From Verrucomicrobiia bacterium (GTDB lineage Bacteria > Verrucomicrobiota > Verrucomicrobiia > Opitutales > Opitutaceae), in assembly GCA_011525695.1 (NCBI GenBank), contig WYBX01000086.1:163852-227851 (forward strand): a DNA stretch of 64,000 nt, given 5' to 3'. The notes under the pieces are model-generated. The model saw only the letters and a list, made by a program, of their open reading frames with translations, searched no databases and was not told the origin of the DNA. Position 1 is the first letter of the stretch. Every line of letters starts with the position of its first letter. Of this stretch, positions 27,439 to 36,252 are shown in pieces. Made by a program: the position numbers and the translations under genes.

Positions 27439-28266
27439 TCAGGCGACAGGGTTGATCAGGGTGCCGACGGGGTCGATGGTGATTCTGATTTCGTCCCCCG
27501 GCTGCAGCGTGAATGAGTCCGGCGGCACAATCCCGGTCCCGGTCATGAGATAGCAGCCGGCGGGGAAGCTGTTTTCGCGAAACAGCCATTCGGCCAGCGA
27601 TGGGAGCGGCCGCTTGATCCGGCCGATCGAGGTCCGGTCCGCAAAGACCGCTCGATCGTGCCGGCGAATCTCGATGGCAATTTCCGTCGCGGCGGGGGGG
27701 AGCTCGCGATCGATCACGAGCGCCGGTCCCAGGGCGGCGCTGCCGCGGTAGACCTTGGCCTGCGGAAGATAAAGGGGATTCTCCCCCTCGATGTCGCGCG
27801 AGCTCATGTCGTTGCCAATGGTGTAGCCGAAGATTTTCCCGGCGGACGTGATGGCCAGGGTCAATTCGGGCTCGGGCACATTCCAGCGGGAGTCGGCCCG
27901 GATCCGGACGGCAGTCTCCGGCGCGGCCACCCGATGCGGGGTCGCCTTGAAGAACAGCTCGGGGCGGTCGGCCACGTACACCTTGTCATAGAAGGTGCCG
28001 CCCCCGGCATCCTTCGACTCCTCCATCCGGGCGGTTCGACTGCGCTGATACGTGACGCCGGCGGCCCACACCTCCTGGCTGCCGAGCGGCGCGAGGAACC
28101 GGGTGGGAGCAGCGGTCGCCACGCCGGCGGCAAACGCCGCTTCGGCGAAAGCCACCGGCTCCGGGGCCGTGAAGAATCCGTCAATCGTGCAATCGGGACC
28201 GGCGCTGACATGCCGCCCATCCCGGGCGAGCACGATTCCGGCAGGGGTGGAGTAGATCTGGATCAT
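27439..28266 (-). CDS. FAH-family 2-keto-3-deoxy sugar-acid dehydratase
   Basis: This 275-residue member of the fumarylacetoacetate hydrolase superfamily has the metal-binding block VPEPELTLAI (Glu132, Glu134) and IGNDMSSRDIEGENPLYLPQ (Asp153 onward). That last block is typical of 2-keto-3-deoxy-D-arabinonate/xylonate dehydratases and relatives, which form 2-oxoglutarate semialdehyde. The next gene, 4 bp away, encodes the dehydrogenase that would use this product. Substrate stereochemistry is not readable. The alternative is a different acylpyruvate-type hydrolase. Confidence 0.85.
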   Translation of the reverse strand: MIQIYSTPAGIVLARDGRHVSAGPDCTIDGFFTAPEPVAFAEAAFAAGVATAAPTRFLAPLGSQEVWAAGVTYQRSRTARMEESKDAGGGTFYDKVYVADRPELFFKATPHRVAAPETAVRIRADSRWNVPEPELTLAITSAGKIFGYTIGNDMSSRDIEGENPLYLPQAKVYRGSAALGPALVIDRELPPAATEIAIEIRRHDRAVFADRTSIGRIKRPLPSLAEWLFRENSFPAGCYLMTGTGIVPPDSFTLQPGDEIRITIDPVGTLINPVA

Positions 28267-28343
28267 GGAGAGGGGAATAGGGACTCAATCAATCAACCGG
28301 GGTTGGCCGGGAGATTTCACCCGTCGCGTGGAAGGTTTTCCGA

Positions 28344-29477
28344 TCAGACGTCAGAGTTGGCAACCGGCTTCCAGCGGCCACCGGCGCGGGCACTCGCGGC
28401 GATGGCATCGACAATCCGGGCAACCCGCAGCCCGGTGCGGAACGTGGGAAACGCGATTTCGTCGGCTTCACGGGGATGACGCCCCTCGGCGACGAACGAC
28501 AGGATGTTGCGCATGAGATTTCGGAAGGCATCCGGCCATGCCTCGTTGTGCCCGCCCGGCAATGCGGCGTAGTGCCGCACCGGGGGATCCAGCAGCGCCG
28601 GATCCTTCAGCAGTGTCTGGCTAGGTTCCTCACGGCGGCCGATCCAGAGCTCATTGGGCCGCTCCTGTTCCCAGCGCAGCGATGCTTCCGAGCCGCTGAT
28701 CTCAATGGTGAGATCGTTCTTGTGGCCGGCGCACATCGCGCTGGTCGCAAAGAGTCCGCGGGCGCCATTGTCGAACTCGCAAAGCACCATGCCCAGATCC
28801 GGGACGCGCACGCGCTGGGCTCCGACCCGCCCGGGCTGCTTCCGCGTCCGGATGAAGGACGAAAGATCGGCCAGCACCCGCACAATCCGGCGGCCGGTGA
28901 CGTGCTGCGCCATGTCGTACCAGTGGGCGCCGGCGTCCGCCACCATCGCCAGCGAACCGGCCTGGGCGGGTTCCAGCCGCCAGTTGTAATCGCTGTCGCG
29001 CAGCAGCCATTCCTGGAGGTAATGGCCGCGCACGAAGCGCACGTCGCCGATCGCGCCGCGCGCGACGAGGGCACGGGCATGCTGGAGCAGGGCGTTGTAG
29101 CGGATGTTGAAGGTGACCGCGTGCGTCACGCCCTTCCGCTGTGCCGCGGCGAGCATCGTGCGGGCCTCGGCGGAGGTGAGCGCCATCGGCTTGTCCACAA
29201 TCACATGCTTGCCGGCCTGGATCGCGGCCAGCGCGAGCGGGCGGTGCAGGTGCGTTGGCGTGGCAATGTCGACGACATCAATCTCGGGGTCGGCGATCAG
29301 CCGGCGCCAGTCGCCATAGCCCTTTGCGACAAAATGCTGCTCCGCCTTGGCCCGGGCGGATTTCTCCGAGGTCGTCGCGATCGCGGTGACATCGGCAAAA
29401 CCAAGCCGGCGAATGGCGTCGAGATGGTGGGGACCGACAAAACCGAAACCGATGAGACCGACCCGGAGTTTGCGCAT
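28344..29477 (-). CDS. Gfo/Idh/MocA-family oxidoreductase
   Basis: From ATG 29477 the protein has 377 residues. The N-terminal NAD(P)-binding motif GFGFVG (10-15) and the DKPMA block (Asp95-Lys96-Pro97) are those of sugar dehydrogenases in this family, and the C-terminal region DAGAHWYDMAQHVTG carries the usual substrate-side His. It probably oxidises a sugar or sugar acid in the pathway that continues with the dehydratase and semialdehyde dehydrogenase encoded downstream on the same strand (77 bp gap). It would be the first gene of the six-gene cluster. Confidence 0.9.
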   Translation of the reverse strand: MRKLRVGLIGFGFVGPHHLDAIRRLGFADVTAIATTSEKSARAKAEQHFVAKGYGDWRRLIADPEIDVVDIATPTHLHRPLALAAIQAGKHVIVDKPMALTSAEARTMLAAAQRKGVTHAVTFNIRYNALLQHARALVARGAIGDVRFVRGHYLQEWLLRDSDYNWRLEPAQAGSLAMVADAGAHWYDMAQHVTGRRIVRVLADLSSFIRTRKQPGRVGAQRVRVPDLGMVLCEFDNGARGLFATSAMCAGHKNDLTIEISGSEASLRWEQERPNELWIGRREEPSQTLLKDPALLDPPVRHYAALPGGHNEAWPDAFRNLMRNILSFVAEGRHPREADEIAFPTFRTGLRVARIVDAIAASARAGGRWKPVANSDV

Positions 29478-29729
29478 GAGAAGAATGAGTGGCTGTTGGC
29501 TGGTGGAGTACCGCCAACGTAAGCAGCAGCCCACGAAGGGGAGCGAACGTTTCTTTGCGAAGGTTGGAAGGCAATTTCGCGGCTGAGGGGGGATCCCGTG
29601 GGTTCTCGGAAAACATCCCAGCGCAGGCTCGGGGTTGATCCGGAGGGACAGGGCCATTGCCGGCCTGATTCCCGACCATGCAAAATGCAGCTAGGATGGG
29701 GCAATTGGGGTCCACTTCCCTTACCGGCT

Positions 29730-31142
29730 ATGAAACTACTTCTGATTGGTGATGATCGGAGAAATCGGCGGATGACCGCCTGGGGCTTTGGCTCCGAGAG
29801 CTACCAGCTCACGCTGGCGAACTCCCGGCGTGCCGTCGGAGAAGCCATCGAGGCCGGCGCGTTCCAGGCCGCCTGCATTGACCTGAGGATGCAGGAGGAC
29901 GACGGGATGGGGATCGTGGACTTCCTGCGCGCACGGGTGCCGCAGCTTCCGGTTATCGCGCTCACGGGACGGAATGATCGCAGGCTGGCTGCCGGGTTGA
30001 GGCAACGGGGAGTGTGTGCGGCGCTGGCCGGACCGATCGCGATCGAGAACCTCCACGCCACCGTCCGGGCCCATGCCCTCGCTGAGCCCGTTGGCAGCCC
30101 GGCTGCTCCGGTTGATCCGCCGGCGGCAACCATGGCGCCGGCGCAGCCCAGGCCGCGCCTGCCGGAGCCATCGATGGCGCTGACAAATGACGAGTCCGCC
30201 CGGCGGACACTGGAGGTGGCGCTGCGTGCCGCAAATTCCAATGCCGCCATCCTGATCCTGGGTGAGACCGGGACCGGGAAGTCCGTCCTGGCCCAGACGA
30301 TTCACGATCACAGCCCGCTGCGGCAGAGGCCGTTCGTGACCGTCAACTGCCCCTGCCTCAGCCACGAGCTCCTGCAGAGCGATCTCTTTGGTCATGTGCG
30401 CGGCGCTTTCACGGGTGCGGTCCAGGACACGTGGGGAAAGGTCGCGGTGGCGGAGGGAGGGACGCTGTTCCTCGATGAAATCGGCGACCTGCCGATGAGC
30501 GTTCAGCCCAAGCTGCTGCGGCTGCTGCAGGAGAAGCAGTACGAGCGGGTGGGGGAGACTACGTCCCGGCGCGCGAACGTGCGAATCATCGCGGCGACGA
30601 ACCGTGACTTGAAGCGGGAGGTGGCGGCGGGACGGTTCCGCGAGGATCTCTATTACCGGCTCAACGTGATTGCCATCGATGTGCCGCCGCTGCGCAGCCG
30701 CCCATTCCAGATCATGGGGGCGGCGGAGAGCTTCCTCGAAGCGGTGAGCCATCAGCTGGGGCGGCCGTCGCCCGGCTTCACCGATCAGGCGCGACGGCTG
30801 CTCGAAGGGCACGCCTGGCCCGGCAACCTCCGGGAGTTGCGCAACGTGGTCGAACGCGCGGCAATCCTTTCGACCGGATCGGCGCTCGATGCGTCGGATT
30901 TTCCCTCCTTGCTGACCGAGCCGGCGGTGACCGGCTATCAGATTGGCGGCCTCATCAGCCTGCAGGCGCTGGAGACGGCGCACATCCGGATGATCGTGGC
31001 GAGCACACCCTCGCTCGAGGAAGCGGCCCGAATCCTCCAGATCGACAAGTCGACCCTCTATCGGAAGCGGAAGGCGATGGCGATCGGTGCGGGAAAACTG
31101 GAGACGTCGTCGTTGGAATGCGCGGTGGCGCTGTCCTCCTAA
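29730..31142 (+). CDS. Sigma-54-dependent response regulator with degenerate receiver
   Basis: ATG 29730 gives 470 residues. An N-terminal receiver (residues 1-115) has the acidic pair Asp8-Asp9 and a phosphoacceptor candidate Asp51 in CIDLRMQED, but the conserved Lys near residue 100 is replaced (ALAGPI). The AAA+ domain is complete: Walker A GETGTGKS (178-185), the sigma-54 contact loop GAFTGA (225-230), and Walker B GGTLFLDEIGDLP. The C-terminus (LEEAARILQIDKSTLYRKRK) is a Fis-type helix-turn-helix. It should activate sigma-54 promoters; no cognate kinase is adjacent on its strand. Confidence 0.92.
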   Translation: MKLLLIGDDRRNRRMTAWGFGSESYQLTLANSRRAVGEAIEAGAFQAACIDLRMQEDDGMGIVDFLRARVPQLPVIALTGRNDRRLAAGLRQRGVCAALAGPIAIENLHATVRAHALAEPVGSPAAPVDPPAATMAPAQPRPRLPEPSMALTNDESARRTLEVALRAANSNAAILILGETGTGKSVLAQTIHDHSPLRQRPFVTVNCPCLSHELLQSDLFGHVRGAFTGAVQDTWGKVAVAEGGTLFLDEIGDLPMSVQPKLLRLLQEKQYERVGETTSRRANVRIIAATNRDLKREVAAGRFREDLYYRLNVIAIDVPPLRSRPFQIMGAAESFLEAVSHQLGRPSPGFTDQARRLLEGHAWPGNLRELRNVVERAAILSTGSALDASDFPSLLTEPAVTGYQIGGLISLQALETAHIRMIVASTPSLEEAARILQIDKSTLYRKRKAMAIGAGKLETSSLECAVALSS

Positions 31143-31190
31143 CGAGGCGCTGCCTCAGACCGGCTGGTGTCGGGGACGGGGCGAGAGTTC
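31140..31190 (+). repeat. Dispersed repeat family D, half copy
   Basis: Begins TAACGAGGCGCTGCCTC, where the TAA is also the stop codon of the sigma-54 activator gene. It aligns with the reverse complement of the 35275-35361 element for about 45 bp (CCGG, GTCG-GGAC, GGCGAG-GTTCC) and then diverges. Confidence 0.6.
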
Positions 31191-31195
31191 CTAGA

Positions 31196-31378
31196 GCACG
31201 CTGCGCAGAATGATTTCCCATCGGGTTTGAGGACGACACGGAGGTCGTCCCTCCATAAATGGGTCTTCAAAGTCTGGAATCAGATTCGAGGGCGGGCCGT
31301 CACGGCCACAACTTTCCGAACCTCGTACATGGAGGGCCGTGCTCCGTCACGGCCATGAAGGCCGATCCGCTGCGCAGA
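31196..31378 (+). repeat. Dispersed repeat family E cluster
   Basis: Contains CTGCGCAGAATGA twice, ATCGGGTTTGAGGACGACAC with a GGACG-hairpin-CGTCC, and TACATGGAGGGCCGTG followed by CACGGCCAT (hairpin arms GGCCGTG/CACGGCC). The same modules recur in the same wording at 63714-63904. Confidence 0.8.
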
Positions 31379-31389
31379 ATGATTTTCCC

Positions 31390-32139
31390 TTACATCGCGC
31401 CTTCGTTTCGCGCCCACTGGATGGCGTGGCGGACGAGTTCGGCGCCGGAATCGAGATTCAGCTTCAGTTTGAGATGCTCGCGATAGGAATCGATCGTCTT
31501 TGAGCTCAGGTTCAGCTTCTGGGCGATCTGCCGCGTGCTGTAGCCGTTGCCGATCAGCTGGAACACCTCCATCTCGCGATCGCTGAGCGTGTCGATGGAG
31601 AAAACCATGTTGTCGCCCTTCTTGTTCACGAAGCGGTGCAGCATCTTCTCCTTGATCTTGTCGCTGAGGTAAATCTCCCCCTGCAGCAGCCGCTGGATCG
31701 CCGCGATGATCTTCTCGCCGGCCTCCTGTTTCATCAGGTAGCCCATCGCCCCGGCGCGGAGCGCGCGTTCGGCATAGAGTCCCTCGTCGTGCATGGAGAC
31801 AATCAGGACCGGCAGGTTCGGAGCCTGAACCTTGATGTTCTTCGTGAGCTCGATGCCATTCGTCGTCTTCAAGGCGATGTCGACGATCGCCAGATCCGGC
31901 TGCAGCTTCCCGACCAGCTCGATGGCGTAGGGCGCATTGTCGGCCTCGCCGCAGACCTCGAGGTTTGGCTGCTGGTTGACGAGGGCCTTCATGCCCTGGC
32001 GGGTGATCGGATGGTCGTCGACGAGGAGGACCTTCAGCTTGTGGGAGGCGACGGTGCTCGGGTTGGACTCGAGCGTGGCGGTGGAGGAGGAGGTAGGCAT
32101 GGCAGTGATGGCGGGGGAAGGTTTCTTCTTGGGTTTCAT
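31390..32139 (-). CDS. NarL/LuxR-type response regulator
   Basis: From ATG 32139 the protein has 249 residues (an earlier in-frame ATG at 32190 would overlap the kinase gene). The receiver has LLVDDHP, phosphoacceptor Asp in LAIVDIALKTTNG, Ser/Thr in VLIVSMHDE and the conserved Lys in GYLMKQEAG. The C-terminal LuxR helix-turn-helix is TLSDREMEVFQLIGNGYSTR and onward. It lies 7 bp after the hybrid histidine kinase gene on the same strand, so the two probably form a two-component pair acting at promoters. Confidence 0.93.
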   Translation of the reverse strand: MKPKKKPSPAITAMPTSSSTATLESNPSTVASHKLKVLLVDDHPITRQGMKALVNQQPNLEVCGEADNAPYAIELVGKLQPDLAIVDIALKTTNGIELTKNIKVQAPNLPVLIVSMHDEGLYAERALRAGAMGYLMKQEAGEKIIAAIQRLLQGEIYLSDKIKEKMLHRFVNKKGDNMVFSIDTLSDREMEVFQLIGNGYSTRQIAQKLNLSSKTIDSYREHLKLKLNLDSGAELVRHAIQWARNEGAM

Positions 32140-32146
32140 TCGACGT

Positions 32147-34234
32147 TCACAAGGGGTAGACAAAGCGACATTCGACCTTGGTCCCCGCATTGGGCTGCGA
32201 GGTCACGGCCAGGGTGCCGCCGATCATGGCGGCACGGTACGGCATCAGGCTCATTCCCGAACTGGGTTCATGGGTTCCGTTCGGATCAAATCCACGCCCG
32301 TCGTCCTCGATCGTCAGCGACTTGTTTTCGTTCGCGAAATCGAGCCGGACGGTAATCCGGCGCGCCGAGGCATGCTTGATCGCATTCGTGAGGGCTTCCT
32401 GGGCAATCCGGTACAGGTGAAGCGCGACGCTGGTCTCGCAGTCGCCCGCCGGGCCGGAGCACTCGAAATGGCATTCGGTGCCATGCAGCCGCTGCACCTG
32501 AAAGGTGAGATCCTCGAGGGCGGTTTCGAGCCCGCTCGTCTCCAGCTGCACCGGGCACAACCCGCGGGCCAGCGCCCGGGTCTGGGCGATCGCCTCCTGG
32601 ACGAGCGTCGAAATGGTGGCCGCCTCCTCCGCCTCCGGCTTGTTCTGCAACTGCAGCTTGTCGCGCAGCGCCGCGCTCAGGCACGAGATGCCGGTGAGAT
32701 ACTGGCCCAGCCCGTCGTGGAGATCGCTCCCGATCCGGTCCTTCTCGGCATCGCTCACGCGCAGCAGTTCGCGTTCGATGAGTTTGCGCTGGGTGATGTC
32801 GGTGCCGAAAAACAGGGCTCCGCGGCCCGACTCGCGGTCGGGGAACAGGAAGAAATCGGCGTACCATTCGCGGCCCTCATGCCGGGAAGTGAGCACCGAG
32901 TTGACCGCGCCGCTCCGGAGCGCCTCGTCGACCGCCGGTTCCAGTCCGGGGTAGAGCGCGTCGAGTTTCTTCCCCACCATGGCCGCGGGCCTCATCCCGT
33001 ATTTCTCCAGTTGCTGGCCCTGGGCCTCGACGACGGTGCCGTCGCGATCCAGCCGGCCGACGATCATCGGCAGGTTTTCGAGCAGGCCGTTCAGCAGCTG
33101 GCTCTTCTGCTTGATCAGCTTTTCGGCCTCGATCCGGGCCGTGATATCGATCGAGAAACCCATCGCCCCGGCGCCGCGTCCGCGGTCGAAGCGATAGTAG
33201 TTTTCGAAATGGCGCGTCTTTTCGCCCTGCTGGATCTGCGAGGTGAAATTCACCGATCCACCGGCGAGCGCCTGGCGGATCGACTCGGTCGCATCGGGAA
33301 ACAGCGCCAGGATGCTCTCGCCGGTGAGTTCGTCCTCGCGGATCCCGAGGGCGCCCAGCGCCTGGCCGCGCGCCTCGCGAATCATGCCTTCCTCGTCCAC
33401 CCGGGCCACCGCCACCGGCAGGGTGGCGAGCATCCCGTTCAGGAACTCCGACGTCTTCCGCAGCGCTTCCTCGGCGTGAATTCGGGTGGTGATGTCGATG
33501 GCCGCGATGCCCTGGAGATGGCGGCCGCTCTTCTCGATCATCGGGAACGAACTCACCAGCCAGTGGCGGTTCCCGTGATGATGATGGAACGGGGCGCCCG
33601 GTGCGCCACCGTTGTGCTGCGAATCGATCAGCGCGGCCACGGAAAAGTGGCGGCTGAAGATGTCGTTCTGAAACAGCAGCCGGCCCGAACCGTCGTGAAT
33701 GCAGACGGCACAGGGGACGCTGTGCATGAAAAGCTGCAGCTGGGCCTGGCTCTCACGCAGCGCCGAGAGCATCTGGGCGTGGCTCATCGCGTAGCGAATC
33801 GCCCGCTCGAGCCGCGTCGTATCCAGTGAACCCTTGCAAAGGTAGTCCGAGGCGCCGGCATCGAGGGCCGCCTGATCGACCTCGGGGCTCTCGGAGCCGG
33901 TCAGGAGGATGATCGGAATCTCGCAGTTCTGCGACTGCAGCGTGCGCAGGATCTCCAGGCCGGTGGTCCCGCCGAGCTTGTAGTCGAACAACCCGACATC
34001 GAAGTTGCGGGAGCGGACGGCCTCGAGCGCCGCCTCCTCCGTCGGCGCCCACTCGAGTTCGTAGCCGCAGTTGAGGCTCTTGGACAAAAGCACTTTCACG
34101 AAGGCGAAATCGTCCTCGTTGTCATCCAGGACCAGGACCCGCACGGTCTTCGCTCCCGGCGTGCGTCGGCGGGAGATGCTGGCGAGCGGAGGCGGCAGGG
34201 GCGGAGCGGGCGGGCGGTCAGCCGAGATGTTCAT
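32147..34234 (-). CDS. Hybrid sensor histidine kinase (REC-PAS-PAS-PAS-HisKA_3)
   Basis: From ATG 34234 the protein has 695 residues and no membrane segment, so it is cytoplasmic. Order: receiver (about 31-150, LVLDDNEDD, phosphoacceptor Asp in LFDYKLGGTTG, Lys in DYLCKGS), then three PAS-like regions (around 175-275, 290-400 and 410-500; each ends in a -DIT-R- linker such as AIDITTRIHAEEAL), then a NarX-type HisKA_3 with SDLHDGLGQYL (His about 505), and HATPase block IEDDGRGFDP. The LuxR-type regulator encoded just downstream is its likely target. An input receiver at the N-terminus means another kinase may control it. Confidence 0.93.
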   Translation of the reverse strand: MNISADRPPAPPLPPPLASISRRRTPGAKTVRVLVLDDNEDDFAFVKVLLSKSLNCGYELEWAPTEEAALEAVRSRNFDVGLFDYKLGGTTGLEILRTLQSQNCEIPIILLTGSESPEVDQAALDAGASDYLCKGSLDTTRLERAIRYAMSHAQMLSALRESQAQLQLFMHSVPCAVCIHDGSGRLLFQNDIFSRHFSVAALIDSQHNGGAPGAPFHHHHGNRHWLVSSFPMIEKSGRHLQGIAAIDITTRIHAEEALRKTSEFLNGMLATLPVAVARVDEEGMIREARGQALGALGIREDELTGESILALFPDATESIRQALAGGSVNFTSQIQQGEKTRHFENYYRFDRGRGAGAMGFSIDITARIEAEKLIKQKSQLLNGLLENLPMIVGRLDRDGTVVEAQGQQLEKYGMRPAAMVGKKLDALYPGLEPAVDEALRSGAVNSVLTSRHEGREWYADFFLFPDRESGRGALFFGTDITQRKLIERELLRVSDAEKDRIGSDLHDGLGQYLTGISCLSAALRDKLQLQNKPEAEEAATISTLVQEAIAQTRALARGLCPVQLETSGLETALEDLTFQVQRLHGTECHFECSGPAGDCETSVALHLYRIAQEALTNAIKHASARRITVRLDFANENKSLTIEDDGRGFDPNGTHEPSSGMSLMPYRAAMIGGTLAVTSQPNAGTKVECRFVYPL

Positions 34235-34605
34235 GCGGTGTGAGCGTCGGGCAGTCCGGGAGGGTGGAGGATGACGGCGGGGCAATTAGGCTTCGGCAGG
34301 GGCTTTGTCCAACGGGCGGCTTGGAATTTTCCCACGCCGGAACCGCCGGTGCGGGCCGATCGTAAGGCAGAAAAGTGGAGGACAAGTGGAGACACGACAC
34401 AATGGGAAATGGTGCGCAAGATGCTGGAGGACAGAAACCCGACGCATCGCCCGTCCACGCTATCATCCCCGCAGCTCAAGCAGCAATCAGGCGGCTGCCT
34501 CCCCCCGGCATGGGGAAACTTCCGGGAGCCGGGCGGCGCAGCCGGCGCCGGGGGATTTGCGCCCGGGTTCGGATACCGGCGGGCCTCTCTCCGGTCTATC
34601 GCGGC

Positions 34606-35220
34606 ATGACTTCAACCCGGATGATAAAGCCCCGCGCCCGGTGGGCGTCCAGAAAGGCCCCCTTCCTGCTGCTGATTGCTGGCGGACTTGCCGCGATGGA
34701 GGCGGCCGACTGGCACACGCGCGCTGCCATTGCCCGCAGCCTGATGCCGGCGTTGTTGGCGCAGGCGGTCGCCCCGGACACGCTCCGGCCGGAGGAACGC
34801 GCCTTCCTGGAAAGGGCCGGGCAATTGAGCGGCGAACAGTTGCAGCTGGCGCGCCTCGCCATCGCCCAGGCGAATTCCAGCGACCTGCGAACCTTTGCGC
34901 AGCAGCTTGCGGTCGACCAGCAGCAGCTTGCCACCTCGATCGCGTCCCTGCAGCGCCGAAAGGGGGCAAACGAAACCGCAGCCAGGCCCGAAGACATCGT
35001 GCCCGACTCCTATCGGGAACTCGCGCGCTCGACCGGCCACGGTTTCGACCAGGCCTTCGTCCGGATGCTGGCCGAGTCGCATCGCACGTTTGTCCGGCTT
35101 TTCGAGGAGGCGACGGAGGATGCAAAGGATCTGGAAGTCCGCGCACTGGCGGGCGGGGCACTGCCCACCCTCCGGCAGCATGGCAACCGGATCACTGAGC
35201 TGACGAAGGAATTTGAATGA
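34606..35220 (+). CDS. DUF4142-family protein
   Basis: From ATG 34606 there are 204 residues: an N-terminal hydrophobic segment (APFLLLIAGGLAAMEA) and an alpha-helical domain rich in the pattern QLSGEQLQLARLAIAQANSS, LRTFAQQLAVDQQQLA and LPTLRQHGNRITEL, which is the DUF4142 (ferritin-like, exported) type. Function is unknown for the family; members are often stress-linked. The start is chosen at the Met just before the basic n-region; the frame is open further upstream without export features. Confidence 0.75.
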   Translation: MTSTRMIKPRARWASRKAPFLLLIAGGLAAMEAADWHTRAAIARSLMPALLAQAVAPDTLRPEERAFLERAGQLSGEQLQLARLAIAQANSSDLRTFAQQLAVDQQQLATSIASLQRRKGANETAARPEDIVPDSYRELARSTGHGFDQAFVRMLAESHRTFVRLFEEATEDAKDLEVRALAGGALPTLRQHGNRITELTKEFE

Positions 35221-35274
35221 ACCACCGCCGGGAGCCCCGCTGGTCTTCGCCGTGGGCCGCGCCCTCGGCAGCTT

Positions 35275-35361
35275 TAACGAGGCGCTGGGCTCCTCACCCG
35301 GCTGCCACCGGAACGCTCGCCAAGTCCACGACTTAGACCGGCATGAGCCAGCGCCTCGTTA
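35275..35361. repeat. 87-bp element with terminal inverted repeats, family D full copy
   Basis: The left end TAACGAGGCGCTGGGCTC and the right end GAGCCAGCGCCTCGTTA are inverted copies (17 of 18 positions, one extra G). The interior is 52 bp. A half copy in the other orientation is at 31140-31190. Size and ends resemble a miniature inverted-repeat element; no gene fits inside. Confidence 0.7.
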
Positions 35362-35404
35362 GGGAATTGCCCTAAGAAGGAATGCGGTATTCGAGGAAAA
35401 TGCC

Positions 35405-35872
35405 ATGTTGCGGGGGTCGGTTGAAACCCCACCGGCCGCGGGCGGGTCGATGGAGGGCATGACTAAACCGGCGCAAAGGAATTCCCGCAGGATTGAACTG
35501 GGTGGCGAAGGGCTTGGCACCTTTTCTCGCGACGATCTCGACCGCCGGGCGCGGGAGATCGCGTTGATCGACGGCCGCACGGAAGCCACGGATGATGACC
35601 GGGCCCGGGCCGCGGCGGAATTGTCTGACCAGGACTTGCCGGACACGCAGAATGAGGACGCGGACTCGATGCGTTCGATGACGCGGGATCCGAGCGATCC
35701 GCTCGTGGACCGGGGCCGCCAGGCGCCGGAATACGGGGGTGACGACGAGAAGGCGGCGGTGGAGCGGCTGGCGCTGGAAGGAGTGGAGGAGGCCCAGCGC
35801 GAGCAGATGCTGGAGTCACGCAACACGGTTGACGAGCCGCTGCGCTCCCGGCCGAAAAAGCGGAAAAGCTAA
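35405..35872 (+). CDS. Small charged hypothetical protein
   Basis: A 155-residue, strongly charged, hydrophilic protein with no signal peptide, membrane segment or Cys. A GAGGAA ribosome-binding site sits 6-7 bases before ATG 35405. The segment FSRDDLDRRAREIALIDGRT with ATDDDRARAAAEL faintly recalls the DUF2934 type of short helical protein. The rest (QNEDADSMRSMTRDPSDPL, LRSRPKKRKS) looks disordered. Function is unknown; it lies between a DUF4142 protein and a large signalling protein on the same strand. A terminator-like hairpin follows. Confidence 0.6.
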   Translation: MLRGSVETPPAAGGSMEGMTKPAQRNSRRIELGGEGLGTFSRDDLDRRAREIALIDGRTEATDDDRARAAAELSDQDLPDTQNEDADSMRSMTRDPSDPLVDRGRQAPEYGGDDEKAAVERLALEGVEEAQREQMLESRNTVDEPLRSRPKKRKS

Positions 35873-36252
35873 CCCGCGAATCGCGGAGGAGAAACCGCGA
35901 ATGAACGCCAAGGAACGCGAATGGCCGAGCCCCAAGGCTCGGGCTTTGGAAAAGTAATCCCATGCCCCAGCCTCGATCATTCTGGCCCAGCAATACCTCG
36001 CTGAACTGCCGGAGCAAGCGACGAGTGATCGGTGAGACCATTAGACGGTGAATCGGTCGCAAGTTAGGTCGGGACCGCAGATGCCGCAGAGATCGCGGAT
36101 TCGCGGTAGTAAGCCCCGAGACGCGGCGGGGGCGCCGCATTCCCAACAGAAGCCGCCCCGGCCGCCCCTTCGCCCAATGCCGGAGCGGCTCGCCCGTCTC
36201 GAAATGTCTGGCCCGGGGTGGGCTGACGGGCGATCATCCTGCCCGTCCGCTC
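35873..36252. other. 380-bp intergenic region
   Basis: Lies between the small charged protein gene and the Cache-PAS-CBS-DUF294 gene. Apart from a hairpin at 35925-35942 it holds simple text such as repeated GCGAATGAACGC-like words and a GACGGTGAATCGGTCG-like phrase also seen near 7987. I see no gene or RNA. The promoter of the next gene should be in the last part. Confidence 0.4.
35925..35942 (+). terminator. Possible terminator hairpin
   Basis: Seven-bp arms CCGAGCC and GGCTCGG enclose CCAA, 53 bp downstream of the 35405-35872 gene; followed by GCTTT only, so the T-run is weak. Confidence 0.35.

Noticed and set aside
31937..33829. 630-codon plus-strand open frame
   Set aside because: Antisense to the hybrid histidine kinase and LuxR regulator genes, with no recognisable protein character.
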